A stretch of DNA of 64,000 bases from contig JAJYNX010000023.1 in the NCBI GenBank assembly GCA_021786095.1, positions 1 to 64,000 of the forward strand, written 5' to 3'. The DNA is from Actinomycetes bacterium. Lineage in GTDB: Bacteria > Actinomycetota > Acidimicrobiia > Acidimicrobiales > RAAP-2. The position numbers and the translations under genes are program-made. The notes below the pieces were generated by a model. That model was not told the DNA's origin. It did no database searches and saw only the letters and a list, made by a program, of their open reading frames with translations. Shown piece after piece: positions 48,756-59,017 of this stretch; position 1 is the stretch's first letter, and each line of letters starts with the position of its first letter.

Positions 48756-50052
48756 GCGGGCAGCTCCCGTGCTCGACGTGGGCGACGAAGTCGTCGCGAA
48801 ACAGAGTGATCGCCGAGTGGATCGACGACGGAATCGACGGCCCCAGCACGCAGATCGTGGTCTGCTGGGGCGGCCAGGTCAGACCCGGGGCGATGTTGTC
48901 GCTCAGGTCCAACAGCAGGTCGAGGTCCTCGGGCCGGCCGCCGCCGTTCTCCAGGCGGTACATGATCCGCTCGAGCCAGCCCGACCCCTCGCGACAGGGC
49001 GTGCACTGACCGCACGACTCGCGCGAGAAGAACTTCACGATGCGCCACGTCGCGCGCACCACGCACGAGGTCTCGTCGAGCACGACGATCGAGCCCGAAC
49101 CCAGCATCGACCCCTTTTCGGCCACCTCGTCCTGACCCAGTGGCACGTCGAGGAGCTCGGGCCCGAACCACGGGGCCGACACCCCGCCCGGAATGATCGC
49201 CTTGATCGCGCGGTCCTCCAGGATGCCGCCCCCCAGTCGGGGGTCGTAGATGAGGTCGCGAAAGGTGTTCTTCACCATCTCGAGTTCGTAGGCGCCGGGG
49301 TTGCGCACCCGCCCGGCCAGCGCGAAGAGTCGCGTGCCCGTCGATCGACCGGCCCCCAGCGCGGCGAAGGCCGCACCACCGTTGTTGACGATCCAGGGGA
49401 GGTTCGACATCGTCTCGACGTTGTTGACCACCGTCGGCTCACCGTAGAGCCCGACGGCCGCCGGGAAGAAGGGGGGCTTGATGCGCGGGAAGCCGCGCTT
49501 GCCCTCGAGGGCCTCGATCAGCGCGGTCTCCTCGCCGCAGATGTACGCTCCCGCCCCCGGGTGGACCACGATGTCGAGAGAGAACGACGAGCCGAAGATC
49601 GACGAGCCCAGCGCGCCGTACTCGTAGGCGTCGTTGACGGCCTGCTGCACCCGCTCCAGACCCAGGGCGAACTCGCCGCGCAGGAAGATGAACGCCTGGG
49701 ACACCTGCAGGGCGTAGGCCGCGATGATCACGCCCTCCACCAGCTGGTGCGGGTCACGCTCCACCAGGTAGTGATCCTTGAACGTCGCCGGCTCGGACTC
49801 GTCACCGTTCACGACCAGGTAGGAGATGGCGGAGCGGCGCAGCATCGACCACTTGCGCCCCGCCGGGAAGCCCGCCCCGCCACGACCGAGCAGCGAGGCG
49901 GCGTCCACCTCGGCGGCGACCGCCTCGGGGAACATCGTCAACGCCTTGCGCAGCGCCACGTAGCCGCCCGAGTCCAGGTAGCGCGAGAGCGTGTGCGAGT
50001 CGGGCAACGACCAGCGCGACGAGACGATGCGGGGGGTGTCGAGACTGGCCAC
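48748..50052 (-). CDS. nuoF: NADH-quinone oxidoreductase subunit F
   Basis: LLGRGGAGFPAGRKWS, GAGAYICGEETALIEALEGKRGFPRIKPPFF, ESCGQCTPCREGSGWL. Confidence 0.96.
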   Translation of the reverse strand: MASLDTPRIVSSRWSLPDSHTLSRYLDSGGYVALRKALTMFPEAVAAEVDAASLLGRGGAGFPAGRKWSMLRRSAISYLVVNGDESEPATFKDHYLVERDPHQLVEGVIIAAYALQVSQAFIFLRGEFALGLERVQQAVNDAYEYGALGSSIFGSSFSLDIVVHPGAGAYICGEETALIEALEGKRGFPRIKPPFFPAAVGLYGEPTVVNNVETMSNLPWIVNNGGAAFAALGAGRSTGTRLFALAGRVRNPGAYELEMVKNTFRDLIYDPRLGGGILEDRAIKAIIPGGVSAPWFGPELLDVPLGQDEVAEKGSMLGSGSIVVLDETSCVVRATWRIVKFFSRESCGQCTPCREGSGWLERIMYRLENGGGRPEDLDLLLDLSDNIAPGLTWPPQQTTICVLGPSIPSSIHSAITLFRDDFVAHVEHGSCPHV

Positions 50053-50669
50053 TACTGGCTCTCCTTCGCCCGCTCGTCGCGCGCGGCCCGCGACGCCGCG
50101 CGCTGCGACACAATCTCCTCGTGCTCGGCGTGCAGCCCCCCCGCGCGGCGCACCCGGATCAACGTCCCGTGGTGGGGGACCTCGTGATCGCGTCGGCCCG
50201 CACGCAGGTCCTCGATGAGCGCATCGAAGAGTTCGGGGGTTGTCGTGCGCACGTAGCGGTGGTTGACCTGCACCACCGGTGCCCGGTCACAGTCGGCCAG
50301 GCACTCGGTCTCCTCCAGGGTGAAGAGCCCGTCGGACGACGTGCCCCCGACGGCGCAGCCCAGCGTGGCGCTCGCGTGCGCCAGCATCTCCTCGCCGCCG
50401 CGCAAGAGGCACGCGATGTTGGTGCACACGCCGACCACGTAGCGCCCCACCGGCTCGAGATGGAACATGTCGTAGAACGACGCCGTGCCGCGCACGTCGG
50501 CCTCGGAGGTCCCGGTGAGCTCGGCGACCTCGGCGATCCCCTCGGGAGTCAGGTAACCGTCCTGCTCCTGGACCAGGTGCAGCAGTGGCAGCATCGCCGA
50601 GCGCCGCTGCGGGTAGAGCCCGACCAACTCCTCGGCGCGCTGGCGCAACTCCGTACGTAGATGCCTCAT
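50052..50669 (-). CDS. nuoE: NADH-quinone oxidoreductase subunit E
   Basis: GTASFYDMFHLEPVGRYVVGVCTNIACLLRG, TLEETECLADCDRAPVVQVN; ATG 50669. Confidence 0.94.
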   Translation of the reverse strand: MRHLRTELRQRAEELVGLYPQRRSAMLPLLHLVQEQDGYLTPEGIAEVAELTGTSEADVRGTASFYDMFHLEPVGRYVVGVCTNIACLLRGGEEMLAHASATLGCAVGGTSSDGLFTLEETECLADCDRAPVVQVNHRYVRTTTPELFDALIEDLRAGRRDHEVPHHGTLIRVRRAGGLHAEHEEIVSQRAASRAARDERAKESQ

Positions 50670-52018
50670 CGATCCACTTCTCCCATCACCGGGTCGACCG
50701 CCGAGATGACCGTGATGGCGTCCGACATCATTCCGCCGCGCATGAGCAGCGGCACGACTTGCAGGTTCACGAAGCTGGGCGCGCGCACGTGCATGCGGTA
50801 CGGCTTGGAGGTGCCGTCGGCCACGATGTAGCAGCCGAGCTCGCCGCGCGGCGACTCGACGGCGCTGTAGACCTCGCCGACCGGCACGTGGAAGCCCTCG
50901 GTGAAGAGCTTGAAGTGGTGGATCAACGCCTCCATCGACTCGTTGATGCGCGCACGCGGCGGCGGGGTGACCTTGGGATCCTGGCTGCGGTAGTCCCCCG
51001 CCGGCATGCGCTCGACGCACTGGCGAACGATGCGCAGGGACTCGCGTATCTCGTTCAGGCGAATGGCGTACCGATCGAAGTTGTCGCCGTAGGTCCCCAC
51101 GATGACGTCGAAGTCCACCTGGTCGTAGGCCAGGTAGGGCATCGTGCGCCGCAGGTCCCAGGGCACTCCGGTCGAACGCAGCAGTGGCCCCGTCACGCCG
51201 AGGGCCAGGGCCTCCTCCGCCGTCAGTGGCGCCACGCCGACGAGTCGGTCCCGGAAGATCGGCTGGCCGGTCAGCAACTCGTCGTACTCGTACGTACGCG
51301 CCTCAATGGTGTCGCAGATGACCGTCACGTCGTCCTGCCAGCCGTCCGCCAGGTCGGCGGCGACACCGCCGGGGCGCACGTAGTTGAGGTTCATCCGCAG
51401 GCCGGCGGTCTTCTCGAAGAAGGCGAGGATCAGCTCGCGCTCACGGAACCCGTAGATCATCATCGAGGTCGATCCCAGGTCCATGCCGTTGGTGGCCATC
51501 CACACCAGGTGCGACGCCACGCGATTGAGCTCGCTCATCAGCATGCGGATCCAGGTCGCGCGCTCGGGGATCTCGATGCCCAGGAGCTTCTCCACCGCCA
51601 GCGAGTAGTTGAGCTCGTTGATGACCGGGCTCAGGTAGTCCATGCGCGTGACGTTGGTCGCGCCCTGGATGTAGCTGAGCTCCTCGCCCGTCTTCTCCAT
51701 CCCGGTGTGCAGGTAGCCGATGACGGGCTTGGAGCGCAGCACGAACTCGCCGTCCAACTCGAGCATGATGCGCAACACCCCGTGCGTCGACGGGTGCTGG
51801 GGACCCATGTTGATGATCATGGTCTCGTCGTCGCGGCGTTCGTAGTCGATCGCGTTCGGGTCCAGAACCCGCCCGTCGAGGCGCAGCACCGCCCCGACCT
51901 CGCGACCCAACTCACTCGGCGGCGTCGCGGCGCGACGCTGCAGCTCCTGGGCTCCCTCGGCGGTCTCGGCCGTGAGCGGCTCGATTCGCTCGGCCGTGCG
52001 TATCGTCAGATCACTCAT
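50666..52018 (-). CDS. nuoD: NADH-quinone oxidoreductase subunit D
   Basis: INMGPQHPSTHGVLRIMLELDGE, IGYLHTGMEKTGEE, ESPRGELGCYIVADGTSKPYRMHVRAPSF; ATG 52018. Confidence 0.96.
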   Translation of the reverse strand: MSDLTIRTAERIEPLTAETAEGAQELQRRAATPPSELGREVGAVLRLDGRVLDPNAIDYERRDDETMIINMGPQHPSTHGVLRIMLELDGEFVLRSKPVIGYLHTGMEKTGEELSYIQGATNVTRMDYLSPVINELNYSLAVEKLLGIEIPERATWIRMLMSELNRVASHLVWMATNGMDLGSTSMMIYGFRERELILAFFEKTAGLRMNLNYVRPGGVAADLADGWQDDVTVICDTIEARTYEYDELLTGQPIFRDRLVGVAPLTAEEALALGVTGPLLRSTGVPWDLRRTMPYLAYDQVDFDVIVGTYGDNFDRYAIRLNEIRESLRIVRQCVERMPAGDYRSQDPKVTPPPRARINESMEALIHHFKLFTEGFHVPVGEVYSAVESPRGELGCYIVADGTSKPYRMHVRAPSFVNLQVVPLLMRGGMMSDAITVISAVDPVMGEVDR

Positions 52019-52509
52019 CGCGGTCCCGGCGCTTCCTTGAACTGCACGGGCACGCGTCCCACCGCGTAGTCCTTGCGCAGGGGGTGGCCCTCCCAGTCCT
52101 CGGGCATCAGGATCCGCGTGAGGTCGGGGTGCCCGCGAAAGACCACGCCGAACATGTCGAACGCCTCGCGCTCCATGGCCTCCACACCCGGGTACAGGTC
52201 GAACAGCGAGTCGACCTCGGGATCCTCGTTGCCCGCCTGAACGCGCACGCGCACGCGCTGGCGCTTCGAGAGGCTGAGCAGGTTCACCACGACCTCGAAG
52301 CGGGTCGGCGTCACCCCCTCGGGCAGCGGGCGATCCATGTGGGCCAGGTAGTCCACCGCACACAGGTCGGCGCACATCTCGAAGCCGTCTTCACGCCACG
52401 CTGACACCAGCGCCACGTACTGCGCGGGATCGACGAAGCAGCCGATCTGGGCGTCCAGCGCCTCGGCCACGATGACGCCGACGGGCGCCGAGGGGGGCAG
52501 GTCGATCAT
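52015..52509 (-). CDS. nuoC: NADH-quinone oxidoreductase subunit C
   Basis: [47 protein letters not shown]. Confidence 0.95.
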   Translation of the reverse strand: MIDLPPSAPVGVIVAEALDAQIGCFVDPAQYVALVSAWREDGFEMCADLCAVDYLAHMDRPLPEGVTPTRFEVVVNLLSLSKRQRVRVRVQAGNEDPEVDSLFDLYPGVEAMEREAFDMFGVVFRGHPDLTRILMPEDWEGHPLRKDYAVGRVPVQFKEAPGPR

Positions 52510-53069
52510 CGAGGCGTCCCCAGTCGCACCGCGACCGGCACATTCGGCGTCCAGGGGCTGTCCTCGAGCGGGCTCGCGGGAGCCGGCGCCGAGGCGCGAC
52601 GCTTGAGGATCTCACCCGTGCGAATCTCCTCGTGCAGCGTGAGGATCGCGTGCATCAGCGTCTCGGGACTCGGGGGGCACCCGGGCGCGTAGACGTCCAC
52701 GGGCACGACCTGGTCGACGCCCTGCACGATCGCGTAGTTGTTGAAGAGCCCGCCGGTCGAGGCGCACACTCCCATCGACAGCACCCACTTGGGCTCCATC
52801 ATCTGGTCGTACACCTGACGCAAGACCGGCGCCATCTTCTGCGAGACGCGCCCGGCCACGATCATCAGGTCCGACTGGCGCGGCGAGTTGCGAAAGACCT
52901 CCATGCCAAAGCGCGCGAGGTCGTAGTCGGCGGCCCCCGCGGCCATCATCTCGATCGCGCAGCAGGCCAGGCCGAACGACGCGGGCCACACCGACGCGCG
53001 CCGGGCCCATCGCACGACGTCCTCGAGCCGTCCCGTGAGAAAGTTGTGCTGCAGGTCCTCGAGGGCCAC
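52506..53069 (-). CDS. nuoB: NADH-quinone oxidoreductase subunit B
   Basis: [75 protein letters not shown] 53069. Confidence 0.96.
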   Translation of the reverse strand: MALEDLQHNFLTGRLEDVVRWARRASVWPASFGLACCAIEMMAAGAADYDLARFGMEVFRNSPRQSDLMIVAGRVSQKMAPVLRQVYDQMMEPKWVLSMGVCASTGGLFNNYAIVQGVDQVVPVDVYAPGCPPSPETLMHAILTLHEEIRTGEILKRRASAPAPASPLEDSPWTPNVPVAVRLGTPR

Positions 53070-53071
53070 CG

Positions 53072-53530
53072 CTAGGCCGCCTTCCCGGCGTCGCCGTCGG
53101 CACCGATGCGTACGATCGTCGACGAGCTCGTGCGCGCGGGCATGCCCGAGGTGAGGTGCTTGACCGGGCCCCAGGAGAGTGCGCCCTCGCTCACCAGGAA
53201 CAACAGTGCTGCGAACACCGTCACGGAGAAGGCCAGGATCTCGATCAGCCCGAAGGTGCCCAACTGACGGAAGACCACCGCGAAGGGGTACATGAAGACG
53301 ACCTCGATGTCGAAGATCACGAAGATCATCGCCACCAGGTAGAAGCGAACCGGGAAGCGCAACGGGGGCTCGTAGTCGGGGACGATGCCGCACTCGTAGG
53401 GTGCGAGCTTCGCGTCGGTGGGGCGCTTGTGCGGCGCCAACAGTGACGACGCCACGAACGACCCTGAAGCGAACAGCACTCCGAGAATGAGCAGCCCCAG
53501 TATTGGTAGGTACTGGTCCACGTCCATCAT
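53072..53530 (-). CDS. nuoA: NADH-quinone oxidoreductase subunit A
   Basis: [41 protein letters not shown]. Confidence 0.95.
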   Translation of the reverse strand: MMDVDQYLPILGLLILGVLFASGSFVASSLLAPHKRPTDAKLAPYECGIVPDYEPPLRFPVRFYLVAMIFVIFDIEVVFMYPFAVVFRQLGTFGLIEILAFSVTVFAALLFLVSEGALSWGPVKHLTSGMPARTSSSTIVRIGADGDAGKAA

Positions 53531-53572
53531 TTCTACCAGACGCGGCGGGGTCGCTCGTCGCGAAGCGAGCAG

Positions 53573-53584
53573 GGTCCTAGGACC
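53573..53584. promoter_or_regulatory. 12-bp perfect palindrome GGTCCTAGGACC in the nuoA/GGR divergent intergenic region
   Basis: Directly abuts the plus-strand -10 TAGTCT (53585-53590). Confidence 0.45.
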
Positions 53585-53596
53585 TAGTCTGGCGAG

Positions 53597-54949
53597 GTGC
53601 CACGACTCAACGACCTGCCCTCACCCTCGAGCTACGACGTCGTGATCGTCGGCGGTGGACCCAGCGGCTCCTCGTGCGCGTACTGGCTGGCGCGCGCCGG
53701 CTGGCGCGTCTGCGTGATCGAGAAGAAGACGTTCCCGCGCGTGAAGACCTGCGGCGACGGACTCACGCCGCGCTCCGTGCGCCAGCTCCACGACATGGGC
53801 CTCGCCGACGAGCTCGCCGCCCACGGCCATCGCTACCACGGACTGCGGTCGGTGGGCTTCGGCGCCACCCTGGAGCTGAACTGGCCCGAGCACCCCGTCT
53901 TTCCCAACTACGGCTATACCATCACGCGCTACGACCTCGACGGGCGCGTGGCCGAGCGCGCGAGCGAGGCGGGCGCGACGGTGCTGACCGGTTCGGAGGC
54001 CGTGTCGCTCCTCGACCCCACCCCCTCGGCGGGCGCTCTCGCCGGTGCGGCCGGTGTCGTGGTTCGCGACGTCGCCGACGGCCAGGTGCGCGAGATCCGA
54101 GGGCGCTACGTGGTCACGGCGGAGGGCCAGAACGCTCGTCTGGGCCGCGAGCTCGGCGTCACCCGCGATCGCACGCTGCCCCTCGGCATGGCCCTACGCG
54201 GCTACTACACGAGTGAGCGCCACGACGAGCCCTGGATCGAGTCGCACCTGGACATCCGCGACCCCCACGGCGACGTCGTGCCCGGCTACGGCTGGATCTT
54301 CCCGCTGGGTGACGGCCGCGTCAACGTCGGCGTCGGTCTGCTGTCCACGGGCGGGGCGTGGAAGGGCGTGAACACCACCAAGCTCCAGGAGTACTTCGTC
54401 GCCCAGGTGGGCGACGCCTGGGGGCTCAACGAGTCGACCAGCCTCGGTGCCCCCACCGGCGGACGGCTGCCGATGGGACTGGCGCTGGGGCCGCGTGTGG
54501 GCGCCAACACGCTGGCGATCGGCGACGCCGCCGGCGCCATCAACCCCTTCAACGGCGAGGGGATCGCCTACGGCTACGAGACGGGCCGCCTCGCTGCGGC
54601 GGTGCTCGGTGAGGCGCTGGCGACGCACAACCCCGCCGCCCTCGCGAGCTACGACGACCTCCTCGAGCGCGCCTACGGCGAGTACTACCGCGTCGCGCAG
54701 GCCTTCGTGCGCCTGATCTCTCAGCCCGCGATCCTCACCGCGTGCGTCAGCGTCGGACTGCGGGTCGAGCCGCTCATGCGGGGGCTCCTGGCCATCATGG
54801 CGAACCTGATGAACCACGACGAGCCCGGCGTCACCGAGACGACCTACCGCGCGCTGGTGCGCCTCACCGAGGTCATCCCCGAAAGCGTCGTCGATCGGGT
54901 GCTGGGTGACTCGATGCGCGTGCGGCCCGTCGCGACGCTCCCCCGGTAG
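53597..54949 (+). CDS. Geranylgeranyl reductase family FAD-dependent oxidoreductase
   Basis: YDVVIVGGGPSGSSCAYWLARAGWRVCVIEKKTFPRVKTCGDGLTPRSVRQL, AIGDAAGAINPFNGEGIAYGYETGRLAA. Confidence 0.9.
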   Translation: MPRLNDLPSPSSYDVVIVGGGPSGSSCAYWLARAGWRVCVIEKKTFPRVKTCGDGLTPRSVRQLHDMGLADELAAHGHRYHGLRSVGFGATLELNWPEHPVFPNYGYTITRYDLDGRVAERASEAGATVLTGSEAVSLLDPTPSAGALAGAAGVVVRDVADGQVREIRGRYVVTAEGQNARLGRELGVTRDRTLPLGMALRGYYTSERHDEPWIESHLDIRDPHGDVVPGYGWIFPLGDGRVNVGVGLLSTGGAWKGVNTTKLQEYFVAQVGDAWGLNESTSLGAPTGGRLPMGLALGPRVGANTLAIGDAAGAINPFNGEGIAYGYETGRLAAAVLGEALATHNPAALASYDDLLERAYGEYYRVAQAFVRLISQPAILTACVSVGLRVEPLMRGLLAIMANLMNHDEPGVTETTYRALVRLTEVIPESVVDRVLGDSMRVRPVATLPR

Positions 54950-54960
54950 CCGGCGTCGCG

Positions 54961-56049
54961 TCAGACCGCCGCGGAGCTCGACGAGCTGACGCGCGCCTTC
55001 AGCGTGTCGACCAGGGTGTCGAGCAGGGACTGGCTCTGGGGCCACCGACCCACCACGGCGGCCAGGGTGAGCTCGTAGTGACCGCCCGCGACGACCACGA
55101 CCACCAGGTGCAGGCGCGTGGAGAGCGTCGGCAGCTCCACGCTCGCGACCCCTCCACGAGCCCACCCGTGCAGGAGCGTGGTGGGCTGCCAGTCGCGTGC
55201 GCCACTGACCTGGGTGTTCACTCCCGTCAGCTCGCTCAGGACGATCGAGGCCTGCGAGGCGGCGAAGCAGGCGCCGAACCCGGGCCTCGACATCTCGGCG
55301 ACGTCGCGACGCACCATCGTGGTCGTGGCGTAGTACTGCGCGGTCATCGCCACCTGGGCGCCGCCGTAGCTCGATGAGGAGAAGAAGGGGGACGTCGCCT
55401 GATAGTCGGGTAGCTGGCCCGCCGGACCGTAGACGCGATCCGCGGCGGCGCGGACGCCCAGGCACCGCTGGAACTGTGCGGAGATGGTCGCCCACGTCGA
55501 GTGAGCCGGCGGCGCCGTCGTCGTCGTGCTGACGCGCTGGCTCCCGGCGGGGAACAAGAACCCCAGGATCGACGTGGGGACCGTGGTCCAACCCGCGGGA
55601 AGGTCCGCCAGCCGCAGGTCGGCGTGCTGGGCCGCCCGCAGCTCGTTCACGCCACCCGTTCCACCGGTCACGAACGCCGCCACCCCGCCGGCCACCGACG
55701 CCAGCAGCACCACCGACGCCACGGCGGCGACGCCCGCGCGGCGCCGACGCCGCCCGACGACACCGCCGTGTGCCAGCACCAGCGCGCGTAGATCCTCGAA
55801 GTCGTCGAGGTCGCGGCGACGCCACTGGTAGCGCGTCGCCCCGATCGTCGCCGAGAGCCACATCGCCCGTCCGCGACGCACCAGCTCGAGTTGGCTGATC
55901 TCCTCCCAGGGCGTCTGCCACGCCACCGGGTAGACGCCGGCCAACTGCGTCAGACCCTGATCATCGGCGAGAAGCGTGACCGGCGCCGTCGGGCCGTGCG
56001 CGACGAAGCTCGGCCGCACCGACCACCCCTCGCTGCGCAGAGCGCTCAC
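54961..56049 (-). CDS. Single-TM hypothetical protein with N-terminal PH-like segment
   Basis: ITWEEISQLELVRRG-type N-term, one TM (AAVASVVLLASVAGGVAAFV), secreted domain; GTG 56049 overlaps hemL stop by 4 nt. Confidence 0.6.
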   Translation of the reverse strand: MSALRSEGWSVRPSFVAHGPTAPVTLLADDQGLTQLAGVYPVAWQTPWEEISQLELVRRGRAMWLSATIGATRYQWRRRDLDDFEDLRALVLAHGGVVGRRRRRAGVAAVASVVLLASVAGGVAAFVTGGTGGVNELRAAQHADLRLADLPAGWTTVPTSILGFLFPAGSQRVSTTTTAPPAHSTWATISAQFQRCLGVRAAADRVYGPAGQLPDYQATSPFFSSSSYGGAQVAMTAQYYATTTMVRRDVAEMSRPGFGACFAASQASIVLSELTGVNTQVSGARDWQPTTLLHGWARGGVASVELPTLSTRLHLVVVVVAGGHYELTLAAVVGRWPQSQSLLDTLVDTLKARVSSSSSAAV

Positions 56050-57317
56050 GGGTGTCGAATCGCGGTGGCGGCCGAGGCCGCGGCCGACACCACCCGGGCG
56101 AGGTCCTCGTCCGTGTGCGCCATCGAGACGAACATGATCTCGTAGGCGCCCGGTGCCAGCGCCACGCCACGGCGCAGCATCGCGTGAAAGAACTCCCGGT
56201 ACAGACCGTTCTGCGCGCACTCGCGTGAGGTCGCGTAGTCCACGGGATCCTCGAAGGGCTCGCGGGCGAGGTAGAGCCCGGTGAGCGGACCCACCACCGG
56301 GGTGCGCGCGAAGAGTCCCGCCCCCTCGATCGCCTCGCGCAGGTCGTGCGCGAAGCGAGCGACGCGCGCGCTCAGATCCTCGTAGAGGGCCGGCGTGACG
56401 CGCGCGAGCACGGCCAGGCCGGCGGCCGTGGCGAGCGGGTTCCCCGACAGCGTTCCCGCCTGGTAGACCGGGCCGGTCGGCGCCAGCGACGCCAGAATGT
56501 CGCGCCGGCCCCCGAAGGCGCCGATGGGCAATCCGCCGCCAATGACCTTGCCGAAGCACCACAGGTCGGGGGTGACCCCGAGGTACGCCGAGGCGCCGGC
56601 GAAGTCCACGCGGAATCCCGTGATCACCTCGTCGAAGATCAACAGTGCCCCCACGCGATCGCATTCCTCGCGTAGCCCCTCGAGAAAGCCGGATTGGGGT
56701 GCCACCAGATTCATGTTGGCGGCGACCGGCTCGACCAGCACCGCGGCCACGGTCTCGTCGAGTGTCGGCACCACGTTGTAGGGCTCCACGACCGTGTCGG
56801 CCACGGCGCCCGCGGTGACGCCCGCCGAGCCGGGCAGCCCCAGTTGGGCCACGCCGCTACCCCCCGCGACCAGCAGGGCGTCGGAGTGACCGTGATAGCA
56901 CCCGTCGAACTTGACCACGCGGTCGCGCCCGGTCACCCCCCGGGCGAGGCGCACGGCACTCATGGTGGCCTCGGTGCCCGAGGAGACGAAGCGAACCTGC
57001 TCCAGGCCCGGCACGCGTGAGGTCATCGCCTCGGCCAGCACCACCTCGCCGGGGGTGGGCGCACCGAAGGTCGTGCCCCGGCCGGCCGCCTCGCGCACGG
57101 CCGCCACCACCTCGGGGTGGGCGTGGCCCAGCAGCGAGGCGCCGTAGGACTGCACCAGATCGATGTAGCGCGTGCCCTCGACGTCGGTGACGTAGGCTCC
57201 CTCTCCGCTCACCACCGTGTAGGGCACGCCCCCCACACTGGCGAAGGACCGCACCGGGGAATCGACGCCCCCGGGGATCACCGCGAGGGCGCGCTCGAAC
57301 CAGCTCTGATTGGTCAC
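56046..57317 (-). CDS. hemL: Glutamate-1-semialdehyde 2,1-aminomutase
   Basis: IPGGVDSPVRSFASVGG, FVSSGTEATMSAVRLARG, LIFDEVITGFRVDFAGASAYLGVTPDLWCFGKVIGGGLPIGAFGG. Confidence 0.96.
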   Translation of the reverse strand: MTNQSWFERALAVIPGGVDSPVRSFASVGGVPYTVVSGEGAYVTDVEGTRYIDLVQSYGASLLGHAHPEVVAAVREAAGRGTTFGAPTPGEVVLAEAMTSRVPGLEQVRFVSSGTEATMSAVRLARGVTGRDRVVKFDGCYHGHSDALLVAGGSGVAQLGLPGSAGVTAGAVADTVVEPYNVVPTLDETVAAVLVEPVAANMNLVAPQSGFLEGLREECDRVGALLIFDEVITGFRVDFAGASAYLGVTPDLWCFGKVIGGGLPIGAFGGRRDILASLAPTGPVYQAGTLSGNPLATAAGLAVLARVTPALYEDLSARVARFAHDLREAIEGAGLFARTPVVGPLTGLYLAREPFEDPVDYATSRECAQNGLYREFFHAMLRRGVALAPGAYEIMFVSMAHTDEDLARVVSAAASAATAIRHP

Positions 57318-58294
57318 CCCGCGAGCACCTCCGCCACCTCGTGCGCGAAGTAGGTGAGGACGAAGTCCGCGCCGGCACGACGCACCGCGGTCAGCTGCTC
57401 GATGGCGACGGCGGTGGCGTCGATCCACCCGCGTTCGCCGGCCGCCTTCACCATGGCGTACTCGCCGCTCACGTGGTAGGCGCTCACCGGCACGTCGAGT
57501 TCGCGACGCAGGTCGGCGACCACGTCGAGGTAGGTCATCGCGGGCTTGACCATCACGATGTCGGCGCCCTCGCTGACGTCGGCGCGTGCCTCGCGCAGCG
57601 CCTCGCGCCGATTACGCCAGTCCTGCTGGTACCCGCGTCGATCGCCTCCGCCGAGGATCTCGACGCGCACCGCCTCGCGGAAGGGGCCGTAGAGCGAGCT
57701 CGCGAACTTGGCCGCGTACGCCAGGACGACGGTCTCGACGAAGCCCTCGCCGTCCAGCGCCGCACGGATCGCCCCCACCTGCCCGTCCATCATGCCGCTC
57801 GGCGCCACGATCGCGGCGCCGGCGTCGGCCTGCACGATCGCGGCGCGCGCGTAGAGCTCGAGGGTGGCGTCGTTGTCGACGTTGCCATGATGGTCCAACA
57901 CGCCGCAGTGCCCGTGAGTGATGTACTCGTCGAGGCAGAGGTCGGCCATCAGCACGACGTCGTCGCCGAACTCGTCGCGCAGCGAGCGCAGGGCGATCTG
58001 CACGATGCCCGACGGATCGTAGGCGCCGGTCCCACGATCGTCCTTGTGGACCGGTACGCCGAAGAGGATGACACCCTTCACGCCCACGTCGCGCAGCGCG
58101 CGCACCTCGTCGTGCAGCGACGTGAGGGTGTGCTGGACGTGGCCGGGCAGCGACGAGATCGGACGCGGCTCGTCGAGCCCCTCGCCTACGAAGAGCGGGG
58201 CGACCAGGTCATCGGGCGTGAGTGAGGTCTCGGCGACCAGGTGGCGTAGGGCCGCGGTGCGGCGCAGGCGACGGGGCCGCTCGGTGGGGAACAC
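57314..58294 (-). CDS. hemB: Delta-aminolevulinic acid dehydratase
   Basis: VLMADLCLDEYITHGHCGVL, VAPSGMMDGQVGAIRAAL, DIVMVKPAMTYLDVVADLR. Confidence 0.97.
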   Translation of the reverse strand: MFPTERPRRLRRTAALRHLVAETSLTPDDLVAPLFVGEGLDEPRPISSLPGHVQHTLTSLHDEVRALRDVGVKGVILFGVPVHKDDRGTGAYDPSGIVQIALRSLRDEFGDDVVLMADLCLDEYITHGHCGVLDHHGNVDNDATLELYARAAIVQADAGAAIVAPSGMMDGQVGAIRAALDGEGFVETVVLAYAAKFASSLYGPFREAVRVEILGGGDRRGYQQDWRNRREALREARADVSEGADIVMVKPAMTYLDVVADLRRELDVPVSAYHVSGEYAMVKAAGERGWIDATAVAIEQLTAVRRAGADFVLTYFAHEVAEVLAG

Positions 58295-58306
58295 GCGGCC
58301 AGCCTA

Positions 58307-59017
58307 TTACCGGCCCCGCGCATCGCCGCCGGTAGCCGCCGCGAGGCGCTCGCGCAACGTCGAGTCCCAACCCTCCAGCACCCGCGAGTGATCGGCCGAG
58401 ACCGCGCGCGCCGTCGTCGCCCCGGGCACCACGACCCACGCCGACTCACCGACGTGGGCGCGCGCCACGGCCCACGCCGACGGGGCACCCACGAGGACCA
58501 CGTCCGCGCTCGCCAGCGCCGCCACCCCGCTCGCGTCGGGCTCGCGGGGCCGCGTCTCGTAACACGCGAGCCGCTCGACCGCCAGGCGCCGCACCACCAG
58601 GCGCGCGACCAGCTCCTCGCGCGCGTCGCGGGCCGCGAGCACCAGGACGGGCCCGCGCTCGATCACGTCGGCCAGTTCGGCCGCCCCTCCCGTGCCCTCG
58701 ACGCCCACCACCAGTCCGCGCGCGCGTAGCGCCGCGCTGGTCGCGGGACCGACGCTCGCCACCACGCTGTCGGGGGCCACCGCCGGGCGCACCAGGGCCG
58801 CCGCGTCAGCGGCACGCGCGCTGGTGACCGCGAGCACGGCGTAGGTGCCCGCGTGGGGCAGGTCGCGCGCCGCGCGCAGCAGGGTGTCCGGCTCCTCGTA
58901 GTGGGTGACGGTCAGGGGGACCTCCACCACCTCCGCGTCGACCGGAAGCCAGGAGCGCACCGCCGCGCCGCGCCCCGCCTCTCGCGTCACCACCACGCGC
59001 ACCGCTACCCGCTCCAC
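58307..59017 (-). CDS. hemD: Uroporphyrinogen-III synthase
   Basis: VVVTREAGRG, ARAADAAALVRP, between hemC and hemB. Confidence 0.85.
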   Translation of the reverse strand: MERVAVRVVVTREAGRGAAVRSWLPVDAEVVEVPLTVTHYEEPDTLLRAARDLPHAGTYAVLAVTSARAADAAALVRPAVAPDSVVASVGPATSAALRARGLVVGVEGTGGAAELADVIERGPVLVLAARDAREELVARLVVRRLAVERLACYETRPREPDASGVAALASADVVLVGAPSAWAVARAHVGESAWVVVPGATTARAVSADHSRVLEGWDSTLRERLAAATGGDARGR

